Below, piece by piece: positions 1-12,305 of a stretch of 64,000 nucleotides of DNA. Origin of the DNA: Aegilops tauschii subsp. strangulata (lineage: Eukaryota > Streptophyta > Magnoliopsida > Poales > Poaceae); assembly GCF_002575655.3 (NCBI RefSeq), contig NC_053037.3, positions 320,257,294 to 320,321,293 of the forward strand, in the 5' to 3' direction. A program made the position numbers and the translations under genes. The stretch's first letter is position 1, and each line of letters begins with the position of its first letter. A model generated the notes under the pieces. It saw only the letters and a list, made by a program, of their open reading frames with translations. It was not told the DNA's origin and searched no databases.

Positions 1-1827
1 GCACTCGATCCTCCATGCTCAAGACCTCCGTTGGCACCTGGCCAAGAAGCTGATCTCACCAGCCTCAAGCGTGGTGAAGATTATCCTGATGAATGGGCCA
101 AGCGCCAGGCCAAGCTGGCTAAACAAGCTAGAGAAGCAGTGAGAAAATTCAATGAAGACTCTGCTGCTGCCGCTGAGGTCTCTGTCAAGCCGAAGAAATC
201 CATGGCAAAGAAGCCTGTGCGTAAGCCAAGTGCTTCACCTTCAATGTCCTCACGGCCAATTCCTCACGCTGCTCCTGCTCCTCCAAAGTCCTCAGCTGCT
301 CCGACCAAATCCTCAGCACCTGTGCATCTTGCCACGTGCCAAAGGACTACATGCATCTCTATTGCCTTAGGAGCTTCAGCTAGTTCCTCAGCTGCACCAA
401 ATTCTTCAACAGGACCCTCTCTGCTGAAGACAAAGACCACTGCTGGACGAGGCTCTCGCCCAAGTCCTCACAAGAAGCAGGTCGCCTTCCAAGTGCCGTC
501 TGAAGAAGACGAAGCTGATGATGAAGAACTTGCTGAAATCATCAGAGATAGGCAAGTCAGGGCCGCTAGAGCCAAGGGCACAAATGTGCCTCTGCTTTTG
601 GATCCAAAGTTGATCCTCGATTACATTGATCTCTGGCACAAGGACCCAAACACTCCTATGCCTGACTTCAATCTGACTCCTGGCCAAAGTCATATGCTGA
701 CTGCCTTCATCCAAGAAGAGAAATGGAAATTTGAGAAGGCCAGGCAGATCAAGAAAGCACAGTACAGGAAGGAGAAATTCCTGAAGAACAACGTTGTCTC
801 TATGACAACTGATGAACTTGTGAAGATCCAGTCTGAAATCAAAGTCCTCAGCGATGATTTCAATGCTTACTATGCTGATTGGAAAGGAGCCAAGGTCAGG
901 TTTGTTAAACTGACTGAGAAGTTCACCTCCAATGTTGCAGCCCCATCGCAACAAGAAATTCCTCAAACTGAAGCATCTGCTCAGCCAATTGAAGAACATG
1001 CCAGCACCGCTGATGACATTCAGGCTGCTGAAGAAAATGTGAGTTCCAGGGCTGATGACTGCATTCCAGCCACTGATGAAATTACCAGGGCATCCACTAG
1101 TGGTGCGCCTGAAGAAAATGAAAAGGTCAGGGCAACTGCATCAGTTGTGCCTGAAGAAAATCAACCACATTCCTCTGCTCCTCCTGCGCCTACTCCAACT
1201 CCAATCCTTCCATCTGCATCAGATGTGAAGAAGACCAAGGCTGCAGAGCGTGCAGCAGTGAAGAAAAGAAAAGCATCAGCTCCTTCAGATTCTTCAGCAC
1301 CGAAGAAGATGAAGAAATTGACAAGCTCATTTGCTAATCCAATTGATGTTGTTCCTGTTTCCTCCATGCCATCAAAGGAAATCGTCCCTTTTGATGAAGA
1401 ATATGTGATCCCTAGTGGATCTGATGAAGAAAATCCTTCTGCTGCTTCGTCAGAGCAGATGGATGAAGAAATTGAAGTGGATAAAATCCCTTCAACCCCC
1501 ACAGTTTCCTCGCCTATGCCTCAGTTTACTGCTGAAGAGGTCGGCGTTGAAGAAATAGAAGATGAAGACGTGCACATTGGCTGTACCACACCAGTGATGA
1601 ATGACGACTTTTGGGAAAGTCAGCACCCCAACTCTCCACTCTTCACACCATTGCAACAGATTCCTCAGTCCCCAGCAACTACAGTTCAAATGGGATCTGA
1701 TGAAGCTCATGAAGAAATTCCAGCCACTAGTGCTGAAGAAAATGAAGAATTGAAGACCCAGGCTACCACTGAAGAGGAACCAGAAATTCCTCAGCCTGAA
1801 GAACCTGAGATTGCGCTGAGGTTGTAA
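1..1827 (+). pseudogene. Env-like extra ORF of the copia element, first part (5' partial)
   Basis: The frame is open from base 1, so the true start lies left of the window. About 608 codons are visible. The product is very hydrophilic. A Lys/Ala-rich start is followed by a Pro/Ser/Ala-rich stretch (about residues 60-140), then a helical Lys/Glu-rich section (about residues 215-310), then a long acidic tail built around repeated Glu-Glu. No gag, protease, integrase or reverse-transcriptase motif is seen. Its place after pol and before the polypurine tracts matches the env-like ORF of Sireviruses. It ends in TAA at 1825-1827, overlapping by one base the ATG of the next frame. In an intact element the parts were probably one protein. 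Function is unknown; a membrane segment is not evident here. Confidence 0.5.
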
Positions 1828-3305
1828 TGCAACTGACTGACACTCCTCTGCCCAAGCCAAAGGATCCATTCTCAAGGAAGCAAAAATTCAAGGCTAATGA
1901 TTTCTTTGGCGAGCACATATTCTTCACTGATTACAACCCCTATGACTCTGCTCGCATTAGGAAGAGGCGTTTCTGGACTGCCAGCCAGGCAAATTTTTAT
2001 TCCTCAGTGCTGTTCAACAAAGACAAAGTCTTCGATCATGAGCACATTCCTCACGTGGATACGGAATCTCTACCGTGCTTCGTGCAAGTCCTCATTGTTC
2101 TTTACGACGCTGGACTGTTAAATTTCTGCACTGATATATGTGATTGGAATGAAAAGCTCATTCTTCAATTTTATGCAACTCTGCACATCACCGGAGACTC
2201 TGAAGATGTGAATTCATGGGTGCTGGACTGGATGTCTGAAAATACTCACTACAAGGCACCAGCTACTGAATTGCTTCGTGCTTTGCATCTCAGTCCTCCC
2301 CTTGAAGCTGCTCGTTGGGTCTACAGTGAACCTGAGCTTATAGATCACTATATGCAAGTGCTGATGAAGCCATTGAAGCCAGGTCAGGCCCCAAGAACTA
2401 AATTCATTGTGAAGGAATTGTTATATGTTCCTCGGACTGTCTATCGCATTCTGACGAAGACATTGAGTCCTATCAAGGGCCACGACTCGAATGAAGAAGA
2501 AGTCGTTGGCATCATGAAGAAACTGCTTTTCAATATCATTCATGGCGTTCCCGTCAACTTCCATGATTTCTTCATGAGGACTCTGGCCAATGTCGCAATG
2601 TCACCATTTTAGTTGAAGCCTTATGCTCCGTGGATTATGAGATTCATCAAAACAAGGTCTTCACTCAACTACAAAGCTGATACACTGAACCATTGCAGCT
2701 ACTTGCCCCCGATTGAAGTCCTCAAACGGACATTTTCCTCAGTTGATGAAAAGGTCAAGGCCACTGTTGTTATTAATGAAGGCATTCGTCCATTGGATGG
2801 TCAATTTCACAAGGCTGCATCCTACTCCACCAATGATGACTCTTCCACCCATGACTCTGCCGCCAACGCAACCAAGCCAAATCCTCAAGGCACAGCTCCC
2901 AGGGTGATGACTGACCGTGAGCTTCTCCTCAGTCTTCACCAGAAGGTTGATCCCAATCACAAATGGATCAAGCGTCAGTTTGGTTCAATTCTTCACAACA
3001 TGACTCCTACCCACAATTCAGTGAAGAAAAACCATTACTACCTCCATGAAACCTTCAACCGTACCTGGGCTGTTCTGTCTCACATTTATAGCACAGAAGA
3101 TCTGAAGAAAATGGGTCTCAAGGAAGACTTTGACTCGTCTGCTCCTCCACCGAAGAAATACAAGAAGGTCAAGGTTCCGTCCTTGGTGGTCAGCTCCTAT
3201 TCTTCATCGCGCGAAACTAATGAGCATGAAGACTTGGATGAAACTGCGGCATGCCCTACATCAACAAACAACCCCAACAACGCTGGCGCTCCTTCATCAA
3301 CTTGA
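1827..3305 (+). pseudogene. Env-like extra ORF, second part with internal stop
   Basis: This frame is open from the ATG at 1827 and is broken only by a TAG at 2610-2612. It then continues in the same frame to a TGA at 3303-3305. The first 261 residues look globular and are rich in aromatic residues (Phe, Tyr, Trp), unlike the low-complexity upstream part. They resemble the hypothetical 'retrotransposon protein' domain common in Triticeae annotations. The last 230 residues become Ser/Thr-rich and basic. The preceding ORF ends on the overlapping TAATG, suggesting a frameshift or a stop-restart in this copy. The TAG may be a decayed CAG. No catalytic motif is visible, and assignment to the env-like class rests on position. 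Confidence 0.5.
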
Positions 3306-3824
3306 TATTCTTCAGGGGCGTTAGTCCTCATTTTCGAACCTTTTGGTCATTCGATGACAAAGGGGGAGAAATTTGAGTTAGACTTCAAGCGGGTCTATCT
3401 ATACGGGCGTTTTTTTAAGTTACAACTCTCGTTCTTCTGATGACCTTGTTGGATCGAGTTGTAAACTTAAACTCTATGGTGGCCTGATACTTTTGCTGTA
3501 GTTTTTCTGCATGCTTATTCCTCATTAATGTTTATGCATGCATGATGAATTTCATCAGTCACCATATTTCATCATGCATTTCAAATTCTTCATATATTAT
3601 GTCAAATGCGTGTATGAATTACAAGATATAGGGGGAGATCTCCATGCTTTTACTCTTCAAGTGAGCATTGCTTCAAAAGCAAATTCCTCACTATGCACAT
3701 CTTCAGGGGGAGTTCTTCTATATCTTGCAATCAAATTCCTCAATATCAGTATTTACACTTCGTATGTTTATCCCCGTTGAAAACTTAACCTATATTGTCA
3801 TCGATCACCAAAAAGGGGGAGATT
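3306..3824 (+). other. Non-coding 3' region with four polypurine tracts
   Basis: There is no gene here. The core GGGGGAG occurs at about 3358-3369, 3631-3637, 3706-3712 and 3811-3823. The last one directly abuts the 3' LTR and should be the functional primer for plus-strand DNA synthesis. Repeated polypurine tracts in this position are described for Sireviruses and support that call. Confidence 0.6.
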
Positions 3825-5292
3825 GTAAGTGCATCTAGTGCCCCTTAGTGATTTTGGTGTATTGAAGACTTATAGGTTAAGGGACTAATGTGTTTATGAA
3901 TGTACACATGTCTATAAGTCTATGAAGTTCTTCGACTGAAGACTTTGGATTTCTGTAGACTTTCTGAAGACTTTGAAAGTGAAGAAATTGGTGTGACCTT
4001 GAAGACTTGGTATTCATTTGAGGAACATGAAGCGTGAAGACTTTTGTTTTCGTAGTTTCATTTTCCCTTTCTTGAGTCATAGGAAACACCGTACTGTTAA
4101 AGGGGGTCAAGGAAATACTAAGGAAAAAATTTCCATGTGATGCTCAACTCATAATCCTACACCTACCAATCCCTTCCAGTGAAGCCATTGGAAATCTCAT
4201 ACAGTTCAGTCATATTCTTCAGTGACACAGACAAAGTTCTTCTAGTCTCTGAGGAATTTGTTCTGACTGAGGAGTTAGGAATTCGCCAGTGCGGATTGCC
4301 TACACAGTGAGGAACATGATAGCCCTGAGGAATTTGATACTCAAATTTCCGACCGTTGCTGTGCTCTGCACCAGCTGTCCCAAAATATCTACCCACCTAT
4401 CGGTCATATCATTGAAGGGCATTTATGTCTTATCATGTCGGGCTGCTCCCTAGGCTATAAATAGCCGCCCCCTACAACCACTAGCTGGTTGGCTGCTCCG
4501 AGAGAAACTGACACTTGTCATTTGAGAGCATCCCATCCTCCGAGGACTTTGAGCGAAAATCATCAAGTGAGGAAAAACCAAACCCAAACACCTACAAACC
4601 CAAAGTGATTGAGCATCACTGAAGAGATTGATCCTGCGTGGATCCGACGCTTGTTACCTTTGAAGACTGTGCTTCTTCCAGGCGGTTAGGCGTCCTGGTC
4701 TAGAGCATCCAAGAGGAATTGTGAATCACCGAGTGACCGAGTTTGTGAAGGTCCGGAAGTCACCTAAAGACTTACCACGAGTGATTGGGCGAGGTTTGTG
4801 TGACCTTAGCTCAAGGAGAATACGGTGAGGACTGTGTGTCCGGGACCGTGTGTCCTCAGGTTTGAATACCTAGCTGCTCCAACCAGATGTACAACTGAGA
4901 CAACAGTTGGAACTGGTATACCAAATCATTGTCTTCACCAAGCCAACTGGTTCTATTTCCTCAACTCTTTCATTTCCTCATAACTGTGTTGTGCACTTGT
5001 TCATATCTGTGTTTGAAGACTTTGACTGAAGACTTTCTCAATTTCCTCAGTTCAATTTCTTCAGTATGTTTGTCTTCATCCTGTGTTATCCTTTGTTTAT
5101 GCTTTCTGTACTCTGTGCTTGTCTTCATTTCATCATGATGATCATGCTTGTGTTCTGCTATGCATACTTTTGAGTACTTATTCCGCTGCAAGTAGTTATT
5201 CGCTAAGGAATTTCCTCACTGGCAAATTCCTCAGTGAAGAATTCATAAAAATCGCCTATTCACCCCCCTCTAGTCGATATAACGCACTTTCA
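3825..5292 (+). repeat. 3' LTR of the Sirevirus-like element (1468 bp)
   Basis: It begins TGTAAGTGCATC right after the polypurine tract and ends CACTTTCA, with TG/CA ends. The text is dense in the short motifs GAAGAC, TTCCTCA and CTGAGG. A TATA box lies at 4456-4463. Confidence 0.7.
4456..4463 (+). promoter_or_regulatory. TATA box of the Sirevirus-like LTR
   Basis: TATAAATA in a GC-rich surround (GGC-TATAAATA-GCCGCC), near the middle of the LTR, the expected place for the U3/R boundary. Confidence 0.55.
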
Positions 5293-5578
5293 GTTTGACT
5301 TGACGAGACTCTACTGCATGTAGAGAAAAACCATCATTACGTATGATCGTGGAGGCCGGCGGTTGGCCTCCTCTTGGCTATAAATGAGGAGAGGGGCAGA
5401 GCTCCCTTTGCTCATCTCCTTCTTCTCATCGCCTGCTCTCTCTTCTTCCTCTTTGCCTCGCCGTCTTGCCGCAGCTCCCATGGTGTCGATTAGGAGGTTT
5501 CGCAGCGGAGAAAGGGAAAATTCCCTGCGAGGAGCAGGGGCCGCTCCCACTGAAGGAGAGGCTGAGCCGCCCCCGTGA
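5293..5578 (+). pseudogene. B3-like gene, 5' segment with promoter
   Basis: This is single-copy-looking sequence between two transposons. A TATA box at 5379-5385 is followed by a C/T-rich leader typical of plant 5' untranslated regions. The ATG at 5480 in the context CCCATGG opens a 32-codon frame rich in Arg, Gly and Glu. It stops at TGA 5576-5578, inside the CGTGA target duplication. Removing one base there would let the frame continue into the segment that resumes at 9860 (reading Asp-Ala-Gly-Asp-Arg). Alternatively, the frame one base over is open straight across the join but has no ATG. The reading frame was therefore probably already damaged when the solo LTR inserted, or the start is misjudged. 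Assignment to the B3-like gene rests on the continuity of the two flanks. Confidence 0.4.
5379..5385 (+). promoter_or_regulatory. TATA box of the B3-like gene
   Basis: TATAAAT about 100 bp before the ATG at 5480, followed by a pyrimidine-rich leader. Confidence 0.45.
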
Positions 5579-8500
5579 TGTAACGCCCACGATGCGGCTA
5601 TATCTCCCACGTGTCGAGGCACGACTTAGAGGCATAACCGCATTGTGGTTTTGTCGCAAGTAGGGTCATCTTCACACAATCCCATGTAATGAACAAGAAT
5701 GGGATAACGAGAGTTGGCTTACAATCGCCACTTCACATAATACATAATTATAATCATACATCATCCAAAATACACACATAGACCGACTACGGTCAAGATC
5801 CAAATGAAAATAAGATAACCCCAAATGCTAGATCCCCGATCGTCCCAACTGGGCTCCACTACTGATCATCAGGAAAAGACACATAGTAACAACCACGTTC
5901 CTCGTCGAACTCCCACTTGAGGTCAATCCCATCATCTGCACTGGCATCGTCGGCACCTGCAACTGTTTTGGTAGAATCTGTGAGTCATGAGGACTCAGCA
6001 ATCTCACACCCGCGAGATCAAGACTATTTAAGCTTATAGGAAAGGATGGTGTAATGAGGTGGAGCTGCAGCAGGCACTAAGCATATATGGTGGCTAACAT
6101 ACGCAAATGAGAGCGAGAAGAGAAGCAACGGAACGGTCGTCAACTAGTAATGACCAAGAAATGATCCTGAACTCCTACTTACGTCAATGCATAACTCAAA
6201 CCGTGTTCACTTCCCGAACTCCGCGAGAAGAGACCATCACGGCTACACACACAGTTGATGTATTTTAATTGGGTCAAGTGACAAGTTCTCTACAACCGGA
6301 CATTAACAAATTCCCATCTGCCTCATAACCGCGGGCACGGCTTTCGAAAGAAAATACCCTGCAGGGGTGTCCCAACTTAGCCCATCATAAGCTCTCACGG
6401 TCAACGAAGGATAAACCTTCTCCTGGAAAGACCCGATCAGTCTCGGAGTCCCGGTTTACAAGACATTTCGACAATGGTAAAACAAGACCAGCAAAGCCGC
6501 CCGATGTGCCGACAAATCCCGATAGGAGCTGCACATATCTCGTTCTCAGGGCACACCGGATGAGACATCCTACGAGTAAAACCAGACCTCGAGTTTCCAC
6601 GAGGGGGCCCCGCAGTCTACTCAGTTTGGACCAACACTCGAAGGAGCACTGGCCCAGGGGGGGGGGGGGGTAAAATAAGATGACCCTCGGGCTCGCGAAA
6701 ACCCGGGGGAAAGGCTTAGGTGGCAAATGGTAAAACCAAGGTTGGGCCTTGCTGGAGGAGTTTTATTCAAGGCGAACTGTCAAGGGGGTCCCATAAATCA
6801 CCCAACCGCGTAAGGAACGCAAACTCAAGGAACATAATACCGGTATGACAGAAACTAGGGCGACAAGAGTGGAACAAAACACCAGGCATAAGGCCGAGCC
6901 TTCCACCCTTTACCAAATATATAGATGCATTAATTAAATAAGATATATTGTGATATCCCTACATATCCATGTTCCGACATGGAACAAACTTCAACTTCAC
7001 CTGCAACTAGCAATGCTATAAGAAGGGCTGAGTAAAAGCGGTAACTTAGCCAAACAACGGTTTGCTAGGAAAGGATGGTTAGAGGCTGACATGGCAATAT
7101 GGGAGGCATGATATAGCAAGTGGTAGGTAGCGTAGCATGGCAATAGAACGAACAACTAGCAAAGCAAAGATAGAAGTGATTTCGAGGGGTGGTCATCTTG
7201 CCTGCAAGGTTCTCAGAGTTGTCGAAAGCTTGATCCTCGTAAGCGTACTCAACGGGTTCCTCGTTCACGAACTCGTCTCCCGGATCTATCCAAAACAAGA
7301 ACACAAGCAACGGAGCCACAATCAATCACGGGAAATGCACAAGCAACATGATGCAATACATGAACGATATGCAAGATATGATATGCGATGCATATGCGTG
7401 CTCCGGAAGAAAAATGATGAACAAGGCAGTAACTTGGCAAACCAAGCATGCCACTGGAAAGATGAGATGATTTAGGTTGAAATCGATATAAAGATCACCG
7501 GAAACGGATGCACGGTTTGCAAATGGCAAGCAAAACAAGAATGACGAATCTGTGATTAACAGCATGGTAGCACTTAAAATGCAACAAGTAACAATGCTAC
7601 AGCACCCCAACATAGCAACAAAGCATATGGCAGTAATTTACAGGAGATGCTTGACAAAAGATGAACACTGAGCTACGGCTAGTTCACAACATAACAAGCT
7701 CAAACAAGCATGGCAAAAGTACAAAAGATAAGAGGTTCACAGACTTGGTGAAATTACTGGACATGGCTGAAACAGCATCAGGTAGCAATATTCAGAGCAG
7801 GAAATCAACATGCTACAGGAACTTAACATGGCAAAACAAGGCATGACATTATTCTACTAAATGAATATGACAAAAGTCCCTTACTGACCATAAGCCAAAA
7901 AGGACCAGAAGATATGATGGCAACCATGTAAACATAGCAAGTTTCGTTAACAGGTTTCAGACTTGGCAGAAAACAGAGCATGGCAGAAACAATAATATGA
8001 AGGCATCTTCGTGAGCTTGATGCACTCACCACAAAGCAATGCAGAACAAAACAAGCATACCTACAGCACGATGGCATGTTTATGAAGCTATTCATGGCAA
8101 GAGCAAGTACATAGTATGCACGGAACAACTACAACAAGCTTGGCAAAATTGAATAACACGTAAACAATCTGCCAGAAATATTTTATAGCAAACGTAGAGC
8201 AAGATTGAGTCATGCTATGGCACTCCATAAATGCAAACAAGGGCATGAATGGATCAATTACAACAATATCTACAAAACATCCTTACTGAACATCTCCAAA
8301 ATATGCATGGATCTCTCTGTAGCATCAAGTTTACATGGTAACAAAATAACAGCAGACAAAGAATTGGAGAAAATACTGTCCCTGAAATCAGAAACATTAC
8401 GGAGCCTAGTTTGCATGCTTGTGCTAGTCACCACAGAGATCACAAAAATACATGGAATATACCCCTGGAAAGATGGCATGGCATACAACAAAACACATGT

Positions 8501-9854
8501 AGAACTCATGCCCATAAGATGCACAGATTAAAAGATACAAAAATAACAAATCCTCAAGTTCTGATAAGTAACAGCAGATAACAGCAACTAGTACTCTTGC
8601 ACCAGAGATTTCGGCATCAAAATGAACTCAAATGAACATGGTGCAATGGAACAAAATGTAGAGCATCATGAGGCGAACATTTCAATATATTACACGCGCG
8701 AAACGGAGCTATATGCAGAGAGTTATGATGCTATGAACATGGGCACATACTGTAAAATAAAATGACTTGGAGAAAAACGGGGAATGAAGAAAGTCAACCC
8801 TGGCAGTTTCTAGATCCGATCGGGGCGCCGGCTAGGGTTCGGCTCGCCGGAGCTCGCCGGGCGAGGGAGGAGGAGGAGGCGGCCGGCCGGAGGGAGGAGA
8901 GGCGTAGGAGGCGCCGGGGACGGCGAGGAGGCGGAGCGGCGCGGGCACGGACACCGAGGAGGCGGCAACGGCGGCGGGGAGCGCGAGCGCGGCGGCGGCG
9001 ACCGGTGCCGGGGCGTGGCGGCGCCGGCGATGATGGCGGCGGTGGCCGGTCGCGGCGAAGGACGGCGGCGAACAGGGGAGCCGCGGGAGGAGGCGCGAGT
9101 CCCGGGCGGCGGCGAGACGGGCCTCGGGGGCCGGATGCGGGCCTCCGGGCCGCGGGCGGCGCGGACTTACGGGCGGCGGCGGGCTGCCATGTGGCGGCCC
9201 CTGGTTGGTCGCGGGCGGCGGCGGAGAAACGTCCGGCGCCGGGCGGACGTGTCCGGCGCGCGGAGGGAGATGGCTAGGGTTTGGACTGCGGGAGGATTTC
9301 GGGAGAGACACTAATTTATAGGTAGAGGGAGCTAGAGAGTCCAAATGAGGTGCGGTTTTCGCCCACACGATCATGATCGAACGACCTAGAGCATGGAAGA
9401 GAGTTTGGTGGGTTTTGGGCTGGTTTTGAGGGGGGTTTTGCTGCAACACACAAACGGACTTTGCGGTTACCCGGTTAACCGTTGGAGTACCAAACGACCT
9501 CCGAATGGAACGAAACTTGACCGGTGGTTTCCCGGTGGTATACCAAGGCCACTTGACAAGCCTCGGTCCATTCCGAGAGCATTCAACACCCGCTCACGAA
9601 AGAACACAAGAGGGGTGCGCCGGAGGAGGTGGGATCGCCGGATTGCAAAACGGACAACGGGGAAAATGCTCGGATGCATGAGACGAACACGTATGCAAAT
9701 GCAATGCACATGATGACATGATATGAGATGCATGACATGAACAAAAAGCAAACGGAAAACAAAAACCCGACCACGAAGGGAATATCATAACACATAGCCG
9801 AAAATGGCAAGAGTTGGAGTTACAAACATGGAAAGTTACATCCGGGGTGCTACA
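5579..9854 (-). mobile_element. Solo LTR, 4276 bp, Sukkula-like
   Basis: It runs from TGTAACGCCC to GGTGCTACA on the plus strand and is flanked on both sides by CGTGA (5574-5578 and 9855-9859). A single unit with TG/CA ends, a perfect 5-bp duplication and no internal gag or pol is the mark of a solo LTR left by recombination between two LTRs. The great length and the end resembling TTGGGCGTGACA on the minus strand suggest the Sukkula group of large non-autonomous derivatives. The minus strand is taken as the LTR orientation. A CTATAAAT box lies on that strand near 9312-9320, followed by a GC-rich leader (8800-9300). The short open frames inside are not credible genes. A run of 14 G lies at 6657-6670. 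Confidence 0.75.
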
Positions 9855-10572
9855 CGTGACGCCGGTGATAGGCCAGTGGTGGTGAGGCCTTGGTACGAGC
9901 GACCTCGGCCCGGCTTCCCACTTCCTCTGTACGCCCAGGCGCAAGGCTCCGGAGGAGGCGACAGCGCCCCGCACCACGCCAGCCACGGCCGTTGTGGCCA
10001 GGTTGAGCTCGCACGGGCTGCAGGGCCGCGAACCCATGCTGAAGGCTCCTCGCGTGAGTTCGTGGTGTGGGCAGCAATGCCCCCGCGCATGTGGATTCAG
10101 CTCTCGCGGTTCTTCATCGAGGAGATGCCATCGAGGGGGCCACTCGAGCTGTGGCTGCAGCACGCCGGGTGCTGCAGTCTGGCCACGGGGGCGGAGGTCG
10201 TGGTCGTCCCCCCGGGCAAGATCTTCATCACCCGAGGATGGGCGCGAGGTCGCCCGCGCTTGCCATGCGGAAGGGGCCCTCGCCAACCATTTCGAGTACG
10301 ATGGCGCCTCCACGCTGTTCTTCAAGGTCTTCGACGAGGAAGGCTGCCGCCTGGAGTGCTACCTTGGAGGAAGCCGCCAGCGTGACGCGGCGGCGGGTGT
10401 TGTGCCTGCCCCCGGTCTTGCCAATAGCTCCTCTAGCAGTAGCGACGACTCCTGGGAGTCCAGCGACTCTCCCGAGCCTAGCGAGTCCTCGGAGTCGATC
10501 GACGACAGCTACGTGCCTCCGAGCTCTCGCCGTGCCCGGAGCGCAGCAGCGGCATCTACTCGGCGTTGTTGA
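9855..10572 (+). pseudogene. B3-like gene, middle segment
   Basis: From about 9860 to 10240 the frame gives a basic N-terminal part and then the start of a B3-like DNA-binding fold, from Met-Pro-Pro-Arg at 10079 to Phe-Ile-Thr-Arg-Gly-Trp near 10235. One extra base at about 10240 shifts the frame. It then reads Val-Ala-Arg-Ala-Cys-His-Ala and the block HFEYDGASTLFFKVF, which matches the second half of plant B3 domains (aromatic-x-Tyr-Asp-Gly ... Phe-x-Val-x-Phe). A Ser/Asp/Glu-rich linker and a basic tail follow. The segment ends at the GTTGA duplication of the Angela element, and a further shift of one base near 10560 is needed to enter the third segment. B3 proteins are nuclear transcription factors; this copy cannot make one. 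The family call is by eye. Confidence 0.5.
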
Positions 10573-12290
10573 TGTTGGACATACGCCCTAGAGGCAATAA
10601 TAAATGGTTATTATTATATTTCTTTGTTCATGATAATCGTCTATTGTTCATGCTATAATTGTATTGTCCGGAAATCGTAATACATGTGTGAATACATAGA
10701 CCACAACGTGTCCCTAGTAAGCCTCTAGTTGACTAGCTCGTTGATCAACAGATAGTCATGGTTTCCTGACTATGGACATTGGATGTCATTGATAACGGGA
10801 TCACATCATTAGGAGAATGATGTGATGGACAAGACCCAATCCTAAGCATAGCATAAAAGATCGTGTAGTTTCGTTTGCTAGAGCTTTTCCAATGTCAAGT
10901 ATCTTTTCCTTAGACCATGAGATCGTGCAACTCCCGGATACCGTAGGAGTGCTTTGGGTGTGCCAAACGTCACAACGTAACTGGGTGACTATAAAGGTGC
11001 ACTACGGGTATCTCCGAAAGTGTCTGTTGGGTTGGCACGGATCAAGACTGGGATTTGTCACTCCGTGTGACGGAGAGGTATCTCTGGGCCCACTCGGTAA
11101 TGCATCATCATAATGAGCTCAATGTGACTAAGGCGTTAGTCACGGGATAATGCATTGCGGTACGAGTAAAGAGACTTGCCGGTAACGAGATTGAACAAGG
11201 TATTGGGATACCGACGATCGAATCTCGGGCAAGTAACATACCGTTTGACAAAGGGAATTGTGTACGGGATTGACTGAATCCTCGACATCGTGGTTCATCC
11301 GATGAGATCATCGTGGAACATGTGGGAGCCAACATGGGTATCCAGATCCCGCTGTTGGTTATTGACCGGAGAGGCGTCTCGGTCATGTCTGCATGTCTCC
11401 CGAACCCGTAGGGTCTACACACTTAAGGTTCGGTGACGCTAGGGTTGTAGAGATATATGTATGCGGAAACCCGATAGTTGTTCGGAGTCCCGGATGAGAT
11501 CCCGGACGTCACGAGAGGTTCCGGAATGGTCCGGAGGTGAAGAATTATATATAGGAAGTCAAGTTTCAGCCACCGGGAAAGTTTCGGGGGTTACCGGTAT
11601 TGTACCGGGACCACCGGAAGGGTCCCGGAGGTCCACCGGGTGGGGCCACCTATCCCGGAGGGCCCCATGGGCTGAAAGTGGAAGGGAACCAGCCCCTAGT
11701 GGACTGGGAGCCCCCCCATGGGCCTCCCCCCATGCGCCTAGGGTTGGGAACCCTAGGGTGGGGCGACTTCCCCCTTGCCTTGGGGGGCAAGGCACCCCTT
11801 CCACCCCTTGGCCGCCGCCCCCCCAACCCTAGATGGGTTTTGGCCGGCCCCCCTCCCAAGGGGGCCTATATAAAGGGGGGAGGGAGGGCAGCAAGCCATA
11901 GCCTTGGGCGCCTCCCTCCTCCCCTGCAACACCTCTCTCTCTCTCGCAGAAGCTTGGCGAAGCCCTGCCGGAGACCCGCTACATCCACCACCACGCCGTC
12001 GTGCTGCTGGATCTCCATCAACCTCTCCTTCCCCCTTGCTGGATCAATAAGGAGGATACGTCGCTGCACCGTACGTGTATTGAACGCGGAGGTGCCGTCC
12101 GTTCGGCACTCGGTCATCGGTGATTTGGATCACGGCGAGTACGACTCTGTCATCCACGTTCATTGGAATGCTTTCGCTCGCGATCTACAAGGGTATGTAG
12201 ATGCACTCCCTTCCCCTCGTTGCTAGTAGACTCCATAGATGCATCTTGGTGAGCGTAGGAAAATTTTAAATTATGCTACGATTCCCAACA
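10573..12290 (+). repeat. 5' LTR of Angela-type element (1718 bp)
   Basis: TG/CA ends. Nearly identical to 17415-19141. A TATA-like TATATAAAG lies near 11867, after a G/C-rich stretch, and a short CT microsatellite lies at about 11935-11947. Confidence 0.93.
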
Positions 12291-12291
12291 G

Positions 12292-12305
12292 TGGCATCAT
12301 GAGCC
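12292..12305 (+). other. Primer-binding site of the Angela-type element
   Basis: TGGCATCATGAGCC begins two bases after the 5' LTR. It resembles the TGGTATCAGAGC site complementary to initiator methionine tRNA used by this family, with changes. Confidence 0.6.

Larger units (their letters stand above)
1..5292 (+). mobile_element. Sirevirus-like copia retrotransposon, 3' part
   Basis: The 5' LTR, gag and pol lie left of the window; only the region after pol and the 3' LTR are present. Three things suggest the Sirevirus (Maximus/Usier-like) group: a long extra reading frame between pol and the 3' LTR, several polypurine tracts of the form AGGGGGAGA before the LTR, and an LTR that begins TGTAAGTGCATCTAGTGCC and ends in CTTTCA. 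The five bases after the LTR are GTTTG, the expected right-hand target duplication, but the left partner is outside the window. The element appears to have inserted into the flank of the B3-like gene that follows. The lineage is inferred; no pol sequence is visible to confirm it. Confidence 0.65.

Noticed and set aside
4929..5298. Hydrophobic short frames near the end of the Sirevirus LTR as a membrane peptide
   Set aside because: They come from T/C-rich LTR repeats (TTCCTCA), with no conserved start.
8762..9449. Long GC-rich open frames on both strands
   Set aside because: They lie within the solo LTR, in a G+C-rich leader with few stops by composition; the translations are Arg/Gly- or Pro/Ala-rich with no domain.
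11461..12226. Open frames of 100-200 codons in the Angela LTR, repeated at 18303-19077
   Set aside because: They are part of the LTR and owe their length to high G+C and low-complexity Pro/Gly codons.
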